A stretch of DNA of 64,000 nt from Catonia carolina (lineage: Eukaryota; Arthropoda; Insecta; Hemiptera; Achilidae). Positions 11,850 to 23,332 of this stretch are shown here, one piece after another. The stretch's first letter is position 1. Each line of letters opens with the position of its first letter. Made by a program: the position numbers and the translations under genes. The notes under the pieces were generated by a model. The model was not told where the DNA came from and ran no database searches. It saw only the letters and a list, made by a program, of their open reading frames with translations. The DNA lies in contig JAQMRL010000006.1 of the NCBI GenBank assembly GCA_035578175.1, positions 66,634,001 through 66,698,000 of the forward strand, in the 5' to 3' direction.

Positions 11850-13640
11850 CAAGTGGTTGGTTACCAGCGAACACGGTGGGTTTTGTATGACATTATGTTT
11901 ACTTGCCACCTATTTCGGAAAGATGAAATTGTTAAATTTACTTGGACTATATCAACAGTAACATTGGTTAGAAAAGAGTTTTTGCATAACCAAATATTTT
12001 TCAAGATTAAATGAACGAATGCAGTAGTGAAAACCCAAACTACCACCAAACCATCTCTGTTTGGTGACCTACCAAAACGGATCAACTGTGTGTGATTGGT
12101 CACGTCGAAGCTTCAACCAGAAGATTTTATTGTGCTTTTCTGCACTCTATTGTTAAAACCTACCGTTCTGTCACTTTTACATAAAACATAATTTAAATGT
12201 TGGAAAAAATAAGTGGCAAGTAATAAATGTCTGGTGCGATGTTTCCACTCATTTCGTTTACTTATGTTTACATTATGTTTATCGGTTTGTCGTTACTAGA
12301 AGATGGCCTCTCGGTCGCTTACCGAGATCGTACAACTGACTTTTTCCAGTATTTAAGTTACGATTGAAGTAAAAGTGACAAAATAGTACGTTCCAATATT
12401 AGATTATTGACAAGAACAAAAAATCTTCTCTTTCAATGGTTCAACGTAACCTACCACTCACAGGAGATCCGTTTCGGTAGGTCACAAAATAAAGTGGTCT
12501 GGTGGCAATTTGGGGTTTCACAACTGCATTTGTACATTTAATCTTGAAAAAAATTTGGTTATACAAAAAGTCGCTTAATACCTGTGTTACTGTTGATATA
12601 GTCCAAGTTAATTAAACAATTACATCTCTATAAATTAGTTGGCAAGCTAAAATATGTCTAATGCAATGGTACAGCCCATATTGTTTACTCGCGTATCGGT
12701 TGGTCGTTACTTCAAGATGGCGTCTCGGTCGCTTGTTGCGATGGCACAACTAACTTTTTCCAGTACTTAAATTATGATTTATGTAAAAGTGACAGAACGG
12801 TACATTTTAACATGACATTTTAAAGAGAATAAAAAAATAATATATTACAAAACTGCGACGCGACCTACCATACACCAAAATGAGATGATCTTGTCGCAGT
12901 TTGGGTTTTCACTAATGCATTCGTTCATTTAATTTTCAAAAATATTTTGTTATAAAAGTCTCTTAACACCTTTGCTACTGTTAATATCGTATAAACCTAA
13001 CAATTTCAACTCTTCAAAGTAAGTGGGAAGTAAAAACATTTCTGGTGCGATCGTACCGCCCATTTTGTTACTTTTATATCGGTGGGTCGAAACTAAAAGA
13101 TGGCTTCTCGGTCGCCTGCCGAGATCTTACAACTGACTTTTCCCAGTATTTAAGTTTTGAGTTATGTATAAGTGACATAACGATGCGGTTTAACATTCGA
13201 TTGTTAAAAAGTATAATAAAATATTTTTTTTAATGCTTTGACATGGCCAATCACCCTCAGTAGATTCGTTTCGTTAGGTGCCGAAAATGAGATGATCTTG
13301 TGGCAGTTTGGGTTTTCACTACTGCATTCGTTCATTTAATCTTGAAAGATTTTTGATTTTACAAAAAAATCTTATAATACCTGTGTTACAGTTGATATAG
13401 TCTAAGTGAACTGAACATTTCTTCTTTCCAGAATATGCAGCAAGTAAAAACATATCCTTTGCGAGGGTACCGCCCATTTTGTTATCTCGCGTATCGGTGG
13501 GTGTTTCTACAAAATGGCCTCTCGATCGCAAGCTGAGATCCCCCAACTGACTTTTCCTTGTTTATGAATTACGATTTTTGTAAAAGTGACAGTACAGTAC
13601 GTTTTAACATTAGGTTGTAGAAAGGAACAATAAAATTAGG
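11850..13640. repeat. Tandem array of ~400-bp units with an inverted first unit
   Basis: Four direct units are marked by the recurring block TCTCGGTCGCTTxCCGAGAT near 12,311, 12,722, 13,105 and 13,519, a spacing of about 385-415 bp. Each is followed by a CAACTGACTTTTxC block and TAAAAGTGACA, and preceded by a TTTGGGTTTTCAC/TGCATTCGTTCATTTAATCTT block. The unit at about 11,850-12,200 is the same sequence inverted, so the array starts head to head. The units have diverged by substitutions and small indels. No coding frame is conserved between units, so this looks like a small satellite or a tandemly duplicated transposon end. Confidence 0.75.
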
Positions 13641-13950
13641 AACAATAAGAGACGTCACCGAAATAAGAATACATGATTAGTTATGAGTAGGACAAAATTA
13701 AAACAGCTCGCTTTAACTTATCGAGTTTGTAGAGTAGCAGTCTATGTTACTATATTGAGGACAGATGATTCAGTTTAAGTAACAAATTGTTGTTAAATTT
13801 AAAAAATTAATCTTAAAATAATCAAAATTAAAAAACTTAATTTCAATTTTAAAAATAAATAGAATAAACAGTAATAAAATATATATTAAGAAGATTTATT
13901 TATGGGAAGAAAATTAAATATTAAAAAAAATTAATTCCAGAAGCCAAATA
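13641..13950. other. AT-rich DNA
   Basis: Nothing recognised apart from the short block shared with about 2750-2815. Confidence 0.5.
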
Positions 13951-14153
13951 ACGGGTGTTTTATTAAGACGCAACCTTATTTATAAGAAGATAGAAGTAAT
14001 ACATTGGTACATTTTCTGTCCCCAAATCGGTATTTTGGCAACAGTGTACTCAAGGCCAACTTCCTTTGGCCTTTCACTTTTTAATAACAGTTAAAATGTT
14101 CCAGTCAAGCATTAGTGTGGTGACAGCAGTCGTTTCGTTATATTTTGTCAGCA

Positions 14154-14278
14154 ATGGTTTTTTCCAAGGAAGAACGCGTGTTCATTGTAGAGACTTACGT
14201 AGCGAGTAAATCTTACAAATGTGTGCAAGATAAGTTTCAGTTGCAATCCCGTTCTGCCGCCCCGAAAACTCGTCAATA
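14154..14278 (+). pseudogene. Transposase N-terminus in the left arm
   Basis: The frame starts at an ATG with MVFSKEERVFIVETYVASKS, the first helix of the DUF4817-type DNA-binding domain found in insect IS630/Tc1-mariner relatives. Similarity to the right-arm copy is lost after about 30 codons through indels, and a stop follows. Confidence 0.65.
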
Positions 14279-14475
14279 TTGTGTTTGATAAACAAATTCC
14301 TTAGAACTGTGAGTGTACTCGATGAGAAACCACCTCGCCAGCCAACAAAGTTAACCGCGGAAGTTCTCGAAGATTCTTCCGCAAAGTTCTCAAACACCCT
14401 GTGGCGATATTGATGCAAATGTATTTTTTTCGTTGCTCTGAAAACAGTAGTTAATGTTTGCCCAGCTTGCAATGA

Positions 14476-14770
14476 TCAATTTTCTAAGTGATTCTTTAGG
14501 TGATTGAGTGAACGATTTTTCAAATCTTCGAGAGCTTCCGAGGTTAACTTTGTTGGCTGGCGAGGTGGTTTCTCATCGAGTACACTACCAGTTCTACTGA
14601 ATTTATTTATCAAACGCAATATTGACGATTTACTCGAAACGGCAGAACGGGCCAATTTCAACTGAAACTTATCTTGCACACATTTGTAAGATTTACTCGC
14701 TATGTAGGCCCTAAGTCTCTACAATAAACACGCGTTCTTCCTGGCAAAAAAAACATTGCTGCCACAATAT
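14476..14770 (-). pseudogene. Transposase N-terminal HTH domain in the right arm (DUF4817 type)
   Basis: Minus-strand reading gives a helix-turn-helix region with SSKSSILRLINKFSRTGSV followed by KPPRQPTKLTSEALEDLKNR, the usual arrangement of the DUF4817 domain at the start of insect mariner-like transposases. The catalytic DDE domain is absent. The upstream ~30 codons are in a separate frame, so the copy is broken. Confidence 0.7.
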
Positions 14771-14941
14771 AACGAAATGACTGCTGTCACCACAATAATG
14801 CTTGACTGTAACATTTTAACCGTCTTTGGTAGTTGGCCTTAAGTGCACTGTTGCCAACATATCATTAGGGGACAGAAAATTTACCGATGTATTACTTCTA
14901 TCTTCTTATAATTAGGGTTGTGTCCTTAATAAAACATCCGT

Positions 14942-15599
14942 TAGTTTAAATTTAATCAAGGAAAACAAAAGAAAGTATGATTATTATAATTCAATAAAAT
15001 TTTAAAATCAGAAAATAAGTAATTGATTCCGGTCAATAGAAAGGAAACACATGAAGCAGCTGAGATTACAGGGAATTATAAAAAGAATCTAAACTTTTTT
15101 GAGCTCATAAACAGACTAAAAATAGAAGTTAAATTTAATGTTAGAACAAACATTTCGCGTCATGAATTAATTTAGAATATACCATTTGGAATTATAGAAG
15201 TGTCATCGATAAATTCAATTCAAATTAAATAATTTTGTAACATTTCATATTTTCGTCAATCAATTTTTTTTCAATTTTTCAATCGATTTTTAAATTAAAT
15301 TATTCTCTTTTACACACTCAAAATTTGCGTTTTTTTAATTACATTCTCTAAAATTACTTTATAACTTCATTTTAAAAGATGTACTAGAATATTTTTTTTG
15401 AATAATAGGCCTATACTGTGCCAATATCTAAAAGCAATGTTTGTTCGAGAGTTTTCTAGGGGCACCGAGAATTTATAAATGTTAACTTTAATAATAAGTG
15501 TAATAATTATAGTTAATAAATAAATATATTACCAAGAAGTAGTTATAAACGGTCTTTATAGTGCAGGTACATCTGCTTTTTGTTGTACGACTATTGTGA
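14942..15599. other. AT-rich intergenic DNA
   Basis: No gene, RNA or known repeat recognised. Confidence 0.5.
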
Positions 15600-16130
15600 A
15601 AGAGTCGACCTATTTTGATAATTGGCTTATTTTTAATACATCTATTTAATCATAATAGTAAGTTTACAGTTTGTTAATATTTATCCAGAAGTTGTCAGAA
15701 GAATTTTGTATTTTTATTGGTATGTCGAAATTTTGTGACTTTCTCGAAATCTCTCATGGTTCATCTGTATAAGCGACGTGAGTAAGGGTATTTAGTTTTG
15801 TCAGTTCCATTTTTGTTTGTAAATCAGTAAGTAAATTGTACCAGTACGTTAAGAAACATCAACATTACCGTTAATTACTGCGTATTGTTTAACTTTTATT
15901 CAATTTGTTCACTTTTTGTAAGTTTTATTTAAAAAAAAGTTAAGCTATTTTTAGTTTTAGTTAATTATAATTAGTTTGTCAGTTATTAACCAATTTAATT
16001 GTAATTTGTAGATTGTTTTAGTCACTTATTTAATTGTAATGTTTAGTTGTAATAAATAGTCTACATGTAATTTTCAACTTTAGTGTGTTAATTATTTAAT
16101 TTACCCAGATCCCGAAACAGATAAATGTCA
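15600..16130 (+). repeat. LTR-like interspersed repeat, copy A (diverged)
   Basis: The right half matches the repeat that carries the CR1-like LINE (copy B) and the Polinton (copy C). Shared landmarks are TTAATTATAATTAGTTT, an AATAAATA block, and the end block CAGATCCCGAAACxGA followed by a TGTCACA motif. A TATA-like block (GTATAAGCGACG, near 15,767) precedes, comparable with TATAAAAGAG in copy C. A TATA box, AATAAA and a fixed end suggest a solo LTR, but no tRNA primer site is evident. The left edge is a guess. Confidence 0.5.
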
Positions 16131-16315
16131 CAAAGATAAATTTAAGATTTAAGGATATATATGGCACAAGGATAAATGTCACAAGATTTAAGGATAAATG
16201 TCACTAGATTTTACAAAGCAAGACTTGTAATATATGTATTAAGGATACATGTCAAGAATAAATATCACAAGGATAAATGTCACAAGGACATGTAAGGATA
16301 AATGTCACAAGATTT
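16131..16315. repeat. Minisatellite of AAGGATAAATGTCACAAG-type units
   Basis: Irregular repeats of GGATAAATGTCAC(A)AGATTTA begin directly after the end of LTR-like copy A. The seed appears to be the ATAAATGTCACAA that follows the repeat's end block, amplified in tandem. Confidence 0.7.
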
Positions 16316-16410
16316 AAAAAGCAAAAGATTTTAATTTATTATTATATTATTAAATAATAATATTTTAATAATAATAATAATAAAAAATTTTAATAATAAT
16401 ATTTTTAAAT

Positions 16411-16538
<128 letters not shown>

Positions 16539-16695
16539 ATATTAGGTATTAAATATTTTTAAATTGCAAAAGATTTTACAAAGCAAGACTTGTAATAGTT
16601 GTATTTCCTTTTACAAATTTTTTTGTTCATGTCAATGAAAATACAAAACCAAAATTTCATCAATTGAACGATTGTGTAATGAAATTGTTGTCTCT

Positions 16696-16959
16696 TCATT
16701 GATTTCTTTGATAACTACCTTCAGTGTAGCGTAATTTATCTTTCAAATCTAACTTATAATTGTTGCACACAAGTAAATGTTGCATTACGAACCAAAATCT
16801 GTTACGCAAAAGAGTTTCTACAATTAGAGGATTATGAGAATCAGAAGAATCTTTCCAAAACATCTCATTCCTTGTGACGGTAACATATCCACTTAGCAAT
16901 AGAAAAGATAAGAAAGATCTCATATTTTTTCTGAGTCTATAAATTGCTATTAGCTGCAT
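16696..16959 (-). pseudogene. piggyBac-type transposase fragment
   Basis: Minus-strand frame of 87 residues with the order RSFLSFLLLSGYV, EMFWKDSSDSHNPLI, RNRFWFVMQHLLVCNN and LDLKDKLR. This matches the region of piggyBac (DDE_Tnp_1_7) transposases around the first part of the catalytic core, where the family has a hydrophobic LLxGYV helix, an MYW block, an RNRF block and a DN...D..DK block. The N-terminus, the rest of the DDE domain and the terminal repeats are not visible, so it is a short relic. Confidence 0.6.
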
Positions 16960-17569
16960 ATTAATTTATTAGTATTACCACCGTTGATCTTCATAAAAAA
17001 TAATTCAAAGTACTTAATAATATTGTATTTTTATATAAGAAACATTGTACTATTGGTTGCTGTTCTTCAGTTGCTGTCTTTAATAGAGAATTGTTTATCC
17101 ACATGAAAGTCTTTTTTCTTTTCGTTTCGTTCAGTAAATGATGCAGCAGGTAGAAGATAACTGGTAATTCTTTTTTCTGTTTTGGACTTTATTTGAGTAT
17201 GGCACATAATTAGTCATTAATTAATTATGTTGCTGATATATAAATGTATTTTATATTAGCAAAGGAAATAGTTTATTTAAACATCCGTTAAAAGATTCGT
17301 TATAAAAATAAAGAGAACAATCAATTAAATGTAACCGCAAGCTCATAAATATATATTAACATTCCCGACATAATAGTGATACATTTTTATGTATGTTTGT
17401 GTCGGCAAAAATTTGGTAAATGTTTGTGTGGGGAGAAGTTCGTTACTTGTCTAAATAACCCATTTAAAGTAAAATTAATGTGTCGATGTTTAAGTAAGCA
17501 ATCACTACACCATAATATTAATTTGTATTGTGTGTAGTAATTGCTTACACGTGTCTTGTAATTGTTAAC
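16960..17569. other. AT-rich DNA, no gene seen
   Basis: May include eroded parts of the piggyBac relic, but nothing readable remains. Confidence 0.45.
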
Positions 17570-17850
17570 GGAAAATGAGACCTTCGAAACTTAAAAGAAG
17601 CGTTCTCATTGGTCCGACGTCATACTTAGAGGGGGTTGTACCGAGTTTATATATAGAGGGCAATTGTAATTTTTCAGAGAGTTCGTTAATTTAATTTCAA
17701 TAGTGGAGTTCATTGATTTCAATAGAGAGAGTTCATCGTTTATTTTAACAAGTAGATTATGGCTTGAGTTAAAGAGTTCACTAATTTCAATGGATCAGAG
17801 TTTGTTAATTTCAATAGATTAAGAGTTCGTCGTTAATCTTAATAGTTTGA
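17570..17850 (+). promoter_or_regulatory. Promoter-like block (ATTGG, CRE-like, TATATATA) followed by GAGTTC...TTTCAATAG repeats
   Basis: In order: TCATTGGTCC (inverted CCAAT), GACGTCATAC (CRE half), TTTATATATAGAGG (TATA box), then about five loose repeats of GAGTTCRTTAATTTCAATAG between 17,683 and 17,835. This looks like the core promoter of an LTR or other transposon with a repetitive leader. No downstream protein is evident. Confidence 0.3.
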
Positions 17851-20014
17851 TAGTTTGGCGTGAAGTGAAACAGTTTTTAAATCATTATTGTTTTAATATT
17901 TATTTTAAAGTTAATTAAAGGCGGTTTGTTAATAATTTATATTGTGAGCTGCGGGGAACATCAATGTTACATCAGATTTTTATAGAATAATCATATAAAG
18001 TTTGAATTGTTAATATTTTTCTATCTTGTCCTTATCATTGTTTATGTAATTAAAATATTTATGTGTCGTAAAATTAATATGTTATTTTTATTTTTATTCT
18101 GCATTGCATGAATTTTCCATTCCTTTCAATTATTCGACCGAAGTCACGTCTTTGGAACAGTATTGTTTTCTTAAGTTTTGATTTTGTTTTTAATTGTATG
18201 TTACCATACAGATTTTATAATGGTACATTTGCTTCAAGAATATTGGAGACGGATCCAGATGGTTCTTTATGTACTGGTTCCATAGTTTCAAGTACAAAAA
18301 AGGTTACATTTACACCTTCAAGCAATGCCGAAGGATTCATTCAAAATAAATTATTACCTTATATCAATATCAACATTGTCCTTCTCTCGTGAGCTTTCAC
18401 CAGTCATATAATTTTCGATTTTTTTAGTTAAGTTATCATTACTCCGTTTACTTATATCATCAGTGCCTTCACTGAAAATGCACTAAGTTTTCTTTACCTC
18501 GCATTAAATTAGTGTAAGGAAACGAGCTTTCTAAGAAACAGTAACACAGATTTAGGCCTATTACTGAGCGAGCGTAAAACGCAGGAAGTCCTATCACACA
18601 TCCATAAAAACGCACGCCCGTGTGTGTATGAACGAATCAAACACAGAAAAAACTGAAATGACACAAAAATCTAGCAACTGAAAAAAGCAGGTGGTGAAAC
18701 TACTTGATACACATACAGTACAGTAATTGATGTGGACGTTTCTAACGTTCTTGACAATCAAGTAAGACCGTAAGCGGTATTGTAGATTTTTCCAGAAACG
18801 TGAATTCAATTTATATCCTTCTAAAATATCTGCGCAATTGAATGTACATCAAATTCCAAGAGCACAGGTCTATGCGCACGTGCTAACGAAACAAGCATTT
18901 TCTCGTAACTTTACTAGGTTTGTGATGTTCGGCGTCGTAGGGGTAACAGTAAAGCATCAATTAAAGATGTATTATTCTATATCAAATCAGCGTATTTGAT
19001 ATAGTATTTAATATTTTATAATATTCATTATAATGAATACCAATCTCACATAAATATAAAAGAGTTAAAACAACGAAAAACATAGAAACTAGTTGTTTAG
19101 ATTATTCCTGATTTAAAACTAGTGTTGTTAAAAGCGAGGGTACAAAAAACATTAAAGTTTTAGGTCATATCCAGAACCTGGCATCGATCCATCTGGAAGG
19201 ACATTAGCCCCAATTTGGTTTTAACACTGTAATTAAGACTCCATCACTTAAAAATTAAAACAAGTCGTTTAGCTGTCCACAACCACTTGAACCAACCTGT
19301 GCGAACAACCACTATTAAGACAATACAAAACTCGTACCGTCACGACACTATTTCGAACGGGGCGACAAAACTTTCCATTCACAAATTTAAGTGTTGACTA
19401 AACAATAGTGCTTACTTTTTATATTTGTGGTTTCTAAGTTTTACAAACAATCGAAACCCTTCTAAAATTTTCTGTGTTTTACCTGAGTATATTAAAAGGA
19501 ATAAAAATAAAAACATAAAGATTCCGCTAGTTTTAATTTACAAGATTTCTATTCCAAAAATTCTATTTATCCCAATCCATTATCCTTGTTCAGTAGTTAC
19601 ACAACACTTCAAAGGTACATAATTTCTTGCAATAAATAATTTATTCTTTTAGCCGTTTCTAGAATATCAGTACAATATGTATGTAAGATCGCCCGAACAT
19701 TCGAATTTCTGACCGTTCGGATTACTAAATAGTTACTACCGAAAATATTTTTTTTTAAGTTTTCCCATCCTGTCTGGTTTGTGGTTCATCTTTTAGATCT
19801 CGCCGATTCAAATATGAGTACTTTGTGTACACTTATACAGTATACAGTATACCTATAGAGTATAAAATGAGTACGCGAATAAACTACTACTTCTGGTTGA
19901 CTGATTTTGATGACCGTGTTGGGTCCTGTAGTAGTACCTAACTTAGTTTCAAGTTTCAAGTTCGTACGATGTTCTGTTCTTGAAATATTATTCACACGTA
20001 CACGCGCGCGTGCA

Positions 20015-20016
<2 letters not shown>
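17851..20016. other. Intergenic DNA with a few short frames
   Basis: A 94-residue frame at 18,108-18,392 has no recognisable domain and is not called. The block at 19,650-19,750 repeats the one near 4147-4260. Nothing else is recognised. Confidence 0.45.

Positions 20017-20049
<33 letters not shown>
20017..20049. repeat. (CA)n microsatellite
   Basis: About 33 bases of CA repeat preceded by CGCGCGTGCA. The open frames that run through it on both strands are artefacts. Confidence 0.9.
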
Positions 20050-20051
<2 letters not shown>

Positions 20052-20440
20052 CAATTGCTAAAAACATGTATTTTGGTTCAAGGATCTACAAAAGTGTAGA
20101 TCCGGTGAAAACCCGATTTCGAAAGACCGACATGAAAACAATACTTTCCTTTATAGGCCTATATTACATTCATACATGGAAAATAAGGAAAAAAAATTCA
20201 AATTACAAAATTAATAATACAAAAGAATACAAAACATGACAATCAAAACCAAACGAAAATCGTTATGATAAATAAATTGTTTTAACTTAAATCTGACTGG
20301 TGTTTTATGAAATTTTTAATACATAGCAAAAATTAAATGAATTTATTATTAGAATATAATTTTATTGAATTTTTATATCAGCTGTGATTTTTTAAAAATG
20401 AAAATTTACCGGTTTCTGAAGTACTTATCTCGTGTCCTAC

Positions 20441-20866
20441 AATCGTTGATCAAATCAAACTGTCGTTCACTGTTCCGTTGGTATGGGGGCACTCCCCAGA
20501 CCACACAGAGCGTGCCCATGCAACTGCAGTTCTGTTTAGCTAGCCAATCCTCACCGCTGTGAGGTAACGGGCGCTGGCTGTAGCACCTCCGTGTGCTATT
20601 CGTAGTACACGGTTGTGCGCAGAATATCCATGTGTGGTAGAGCCACGTGCAAAGCATTAGCTGCGTAACGAGCTCGACAGCGACTCGTGCAACGTTTACT
20701 CGATTACTGAGGGGCGTGGGACGCCCTGTGGACGTGACCGCACCCACTCATTTGGGTTGGCCTCTCAAAGGGCTGTGGGTTCCTGGGTAGCGCTTCGGGG
20801 CCGCTAGGCTGCTTAAATTCCTTCGGAATGGGTGTGACTGGCCGAGGGGTGTCCGGCAACGGATAA
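20441..20866. other. GC-rich block of unknown origin
   Basis: About 425 bases are much richer in G and C than the surrounding DNA and end abruptly at the start of the RTE-like fragment. No domain is recognisable on either strand. It may be the 5' untranslated part of an unrelated transposon or a SINE-like unit. A short repeat of TGTGTTTAACAAAAC follows at 20,897-20,965. Confidence 0.3.
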
Positions 20867-20967
20867 GTGAATACGCATGTTCCGTTGGTACGTATATTAT
20901 ATGTGTTTAACAAAACGAAAGTGTTGTGTTTAACTAAATATGTGTTTAACAAAACAACAGTGTTGTG

Positions 20968-21620
20968 CAGCAGCAAGAGTGGTTTAGAAGAGATGGGAAA
21001 TTCAAAAGTACGCAACGAAAACATACAGGAAGTTAGGAAATTCTGCTATCTAGGGAGTAAAATAACAAAGGATGGTAGAAGTACAAGTGATATCAAGAGT
21101 AGAATTGCTCAAGATAGAAAAGCCTTTGAAATGAAAAACAGCTTACTGACTACAAACATTGATTTACATATTAGGAAAAATTTCTTAAAACATTATGTTT
21201 GGAGTGTAGCATTATACGGAAGTGAAACGTGGGTGATAGGGGCTGTAGGAGAGAAGAGGATAGAAGCTTTTGAAATGTGGTGTCATAAGAAAATGTTAAA
21301 GATTAGGTGGGTGGACAAAATAAGTAATTTAGAGGTTCTTAGGCGAGTGGATAAAAAAAAGAAGTATATGGAAGCATCTTACCAAAAGAAGGGATATGCT
21401 AGTGGGGCATATCCAAAGACATCCAGGTATTGGGCTATCAATAATGGAGGGTAATATTGAGGGAGTAAATTGTAGAGGGAGGCAAAGATTAGAATATATA
21501 AAGCAAATTACAAAAGATGTAGGGTGTTACAGGTATGTAGATATGAAACGACTTGTGCAAGATAGAACAGGTTGGATAACTGCATCAAACCAGTCGAGAG
21601 ACTGATGACAAAAAAAAATT
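20968..21620 (+). pseudogene. RTE-like LINE, 3' end (C-terminus of reverse transcriptase)
   Basis: The plus-strand frame reads the C-terminal part of an insect RTE-type protein: FCYLGSKITKDGRSTSDIK, then SVALYGSETW, IEAFEMWCHKKMLKIRWVD and, after a frame change near 21,390, a basic tail ending ITASNQSRD. The last bases before the A run (GCATCAAACCAGTCGAGAGACTGATGACA) match the 3' end I associate with RTE-like elements widespread in insects. The catalytic FADD motif and endonuclease are absent: 5'-truncated copy. Confidence 0.75.
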
Positions 21621-21689
21621 TTTAACATCGTAATTTATTTTTTAATTTCATTTCAATTTAAAATTTCCTAACATAGTTTGCCTAAACTT

Positions 21690-21864
21690 TATAGACGTTA
21701 TTTTCAGGTTAACGTTTCCAAGGTATTGTTATACCGTTATTGTGAGTGTATGTATTGTGTAAAGTTAATGTGCAATTTCTGTGTATTCAGTTTCATTGTG
21801 TATGTGTAATCTTATAAACGTGATTGTAAGTAGTGCTACGTAAATTATTAAGTTATTTATTGTT
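21690..21864 (+). repeat. LTR-like repeat, copy B, left part
   Basis: Aligns with copy C across its Polinton insertion site. Shared blocks are AAGGTATTGTTATACCG, GTGAGTGTATG and TGTGTAAAGTTAATGTGCA, up to AGTTATTTATTGTTT. It therefore shows what the Polinton target looked like before insertion. The CR1-like LINE interrupts the copy here. Confidence 0.7.
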
Positions 21865-22348
21865 TTTTTTGTTCACGAATTGACCTGCTATGGATCACGT
21901 TACCAAGTTGTTCCTCTGGCTTACTGTATTTGCCAGCTTCCCTTGCGTTTGGCCCACAACGCCTTCATTCTCGCGCTTTGTTGCTGTCTCCTCTCCTCTG
22001 ACCGTTCGCCGCGATTGCCCCGGAGCATGCTCCTGCTCTCGATCGCCCCAGATTCCCTTATCACTGCTCTATAGTGCTCTCTGTCCTGTGTGTCCCACGG
22101 TGTCAATCCTATCTGTTCCAGATCCAGTTTAGTTTCTTTGGCCCACGTTTCTTTGGCCCATTTTTGAGTTATTCATTGTAATAATTCAGTTGTTATATGA
22201 CTTTCGTTACGAAAGGTTGTATACCTACTAAATGTTTGCGTGATCGAGCGTGTCACTCCTGACGTGTCCTGCAATAGTATTCTTTTTGTAATAAGTGAAG
22301 GAAGTCTGTTTTTGTCTGTATTTGATTTTGGTTTTATAATTATTAATT

Positions 22349-23332
22349 ATGTCCATGTGTAAAACCTGTGGCAGGTCGGTAAACCGTACCGGACAAGAAA
22401 AAGTGTTATGCGGTGATTGCCGATGTTATTTTCATGTTGTGTGTGCGAATCTAAAAAAGTCCGACCTTGAATGCTTTTCGGAAGAAAATCCGTGGATATG
22501 CGAGGTTTGCATAGCGACCCGTAAACGGAGTAGAGGTTTATTTGAGAATACACCTGTAAAAAATATCCAGCCTATGGAAACCTCGGCTGGGACGTCCCAA
22601 CTAACAGTCGAGATGATGAAAAATATGCTCGGTAAACTTCGCGCTGATATTTTGCGGGGCCAGAAAGAGTCTGAGGCGGAGTTGGGCAAATCAATGGAGT
22701 CTTGCCATGAAAAAATTGACGACCTAAGAAAGTTAGTTACTGAACAATCGAGGGTTATTGAACGACAGCAAGGAGAGATCGAGAATTTAAAAGGTGTGAT
22801 TCTCGCTCTAAAAACGTCAGTGACTGCTGCTGTTTTACGTTGTGATGAGTTGGAACAGTACAGCAGACGTAATACATTAGAGATTAAGGGGGTGCCCATA
22901 ATTCCTGGGGAGAACATCGGTAAGGTTGTTTGTAATCTAGGTAGGGTGCTCGGCTTTGATGTGGATGAACGGGATATTGATGCCTGCCACAGGCTTGGGG
23001 GTCCTCCTGGAGTTTCGTCTACTAACAGTATTATAGTTCGGTTCATACGAAGGTCTACTGCTGACGGATTGATGGCCGCGAAAAAACAAAATCGTAACCT
23101 GTCAGCGAGACAATTGGGTTTGGCCGGTGACTCAGCGGTCTTTGTTAACTGGTCACTGTCCAGGGGTAAAAGAGTTCTACTCGCCCTCACAAGAAAGGCA
23201 AAGAAGGCGGGTAGTGTGAGTGATGCCTGGGTAGACAGGAATGGTCGGGTGAAGATAAAGAGAACATCTGATGGCCCCAATATAGTGATACATTCACAGG
23301 ACCAGCTGAATGAGCTGCTACAAGGAGTATAA
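22349..23332 (+). CDS. CR1-like LINE ORF1: PHD finger, coiled coil and RRM-like protein
   Basis: A 327-residue intact frame. Residues ~4-55 form a PHD-type zinc finger (C-x2-C, C-x2-C, H, C and a final C-x2-C: CKTCG, CGDCRCYFHVVC, WICEVC). Residues ~85-165 are a charged helical region likely to be a coiled coil (RQQGEIENLKGVIL). Residues ~168-310 resemble the RNA-binding ORF1 domain of LINEs, starting LEQYSRRNTLEIKGVP, with DACHRLGG and IIVRFIRR. ORF1 proteins of this type are nucleic-acid chaperones that coat the element's RNA. It precedes ORF2 by ~1 kb. A long minus-strand open frame here is a shadow. The frame is intact although ORF2 is not. Confidence 0.8.
   Translation: MSMCKTCGRSVNRTGQEKVLCGDCRCYFHVVCANLKKSDLECFSEENPWICEVCIATRKRSRGLFENTPVKNIQPMETSAGTSQLTVEMMKNMLGKLRADILRGQKESEAELGKSMESCHEKIDDLRKLVTEQSRVIERQQGEIENLKGVILALKTSVTAAVLRCDELEQYSRRNTLEIKGVPIIPGENIGKVVCNLGRVLGFDVDERDIDACHRLGGPPGVSSTNSIIVRFIRRSTADGLMAAKKQNRNLSARQLGLAGDSAVFVNWSLSRGKRVLLALTRKAKKAGSVSDAWVDRNGRVKIKRTSDGPNIVIHSQDQLNELLQGV

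Larger units (their letters stand above)
13951..14941. mobile_element. Large palindromic element derived from a DUF4817-type transposon
   Basis: A left arm (about 13,951-14,376) and a right arm (about 14,520-14,941) are inverted repeats of each other over ~420 bp, separated by ~143 bp. The outer ends read ACGGGTGTTTTATTAAGACG and, reversed, ACGGATGTTTTATTAAGGAC. Both arms contain the 5' end of the same transposase gene, reading inward from each side. The structure is two copies of one transposon 5' end joined tail to tail with loss of the body, as in fold-back or snap-back MITEs. Confidence 0.8.

Noticed and set aside
19786..20239. Overlapping frames on both strands around the CA repeat
   Set aside because: They depend on the microsatellite (CVCVCV, THTHTH) and have no domain.
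22432..23280. 282-residue minus-strand frame
   Set aside because: It lies wholly opposite the LINE ORF1, which has a PHD finger and RNA-binding domain; the reverse frame has no domain.
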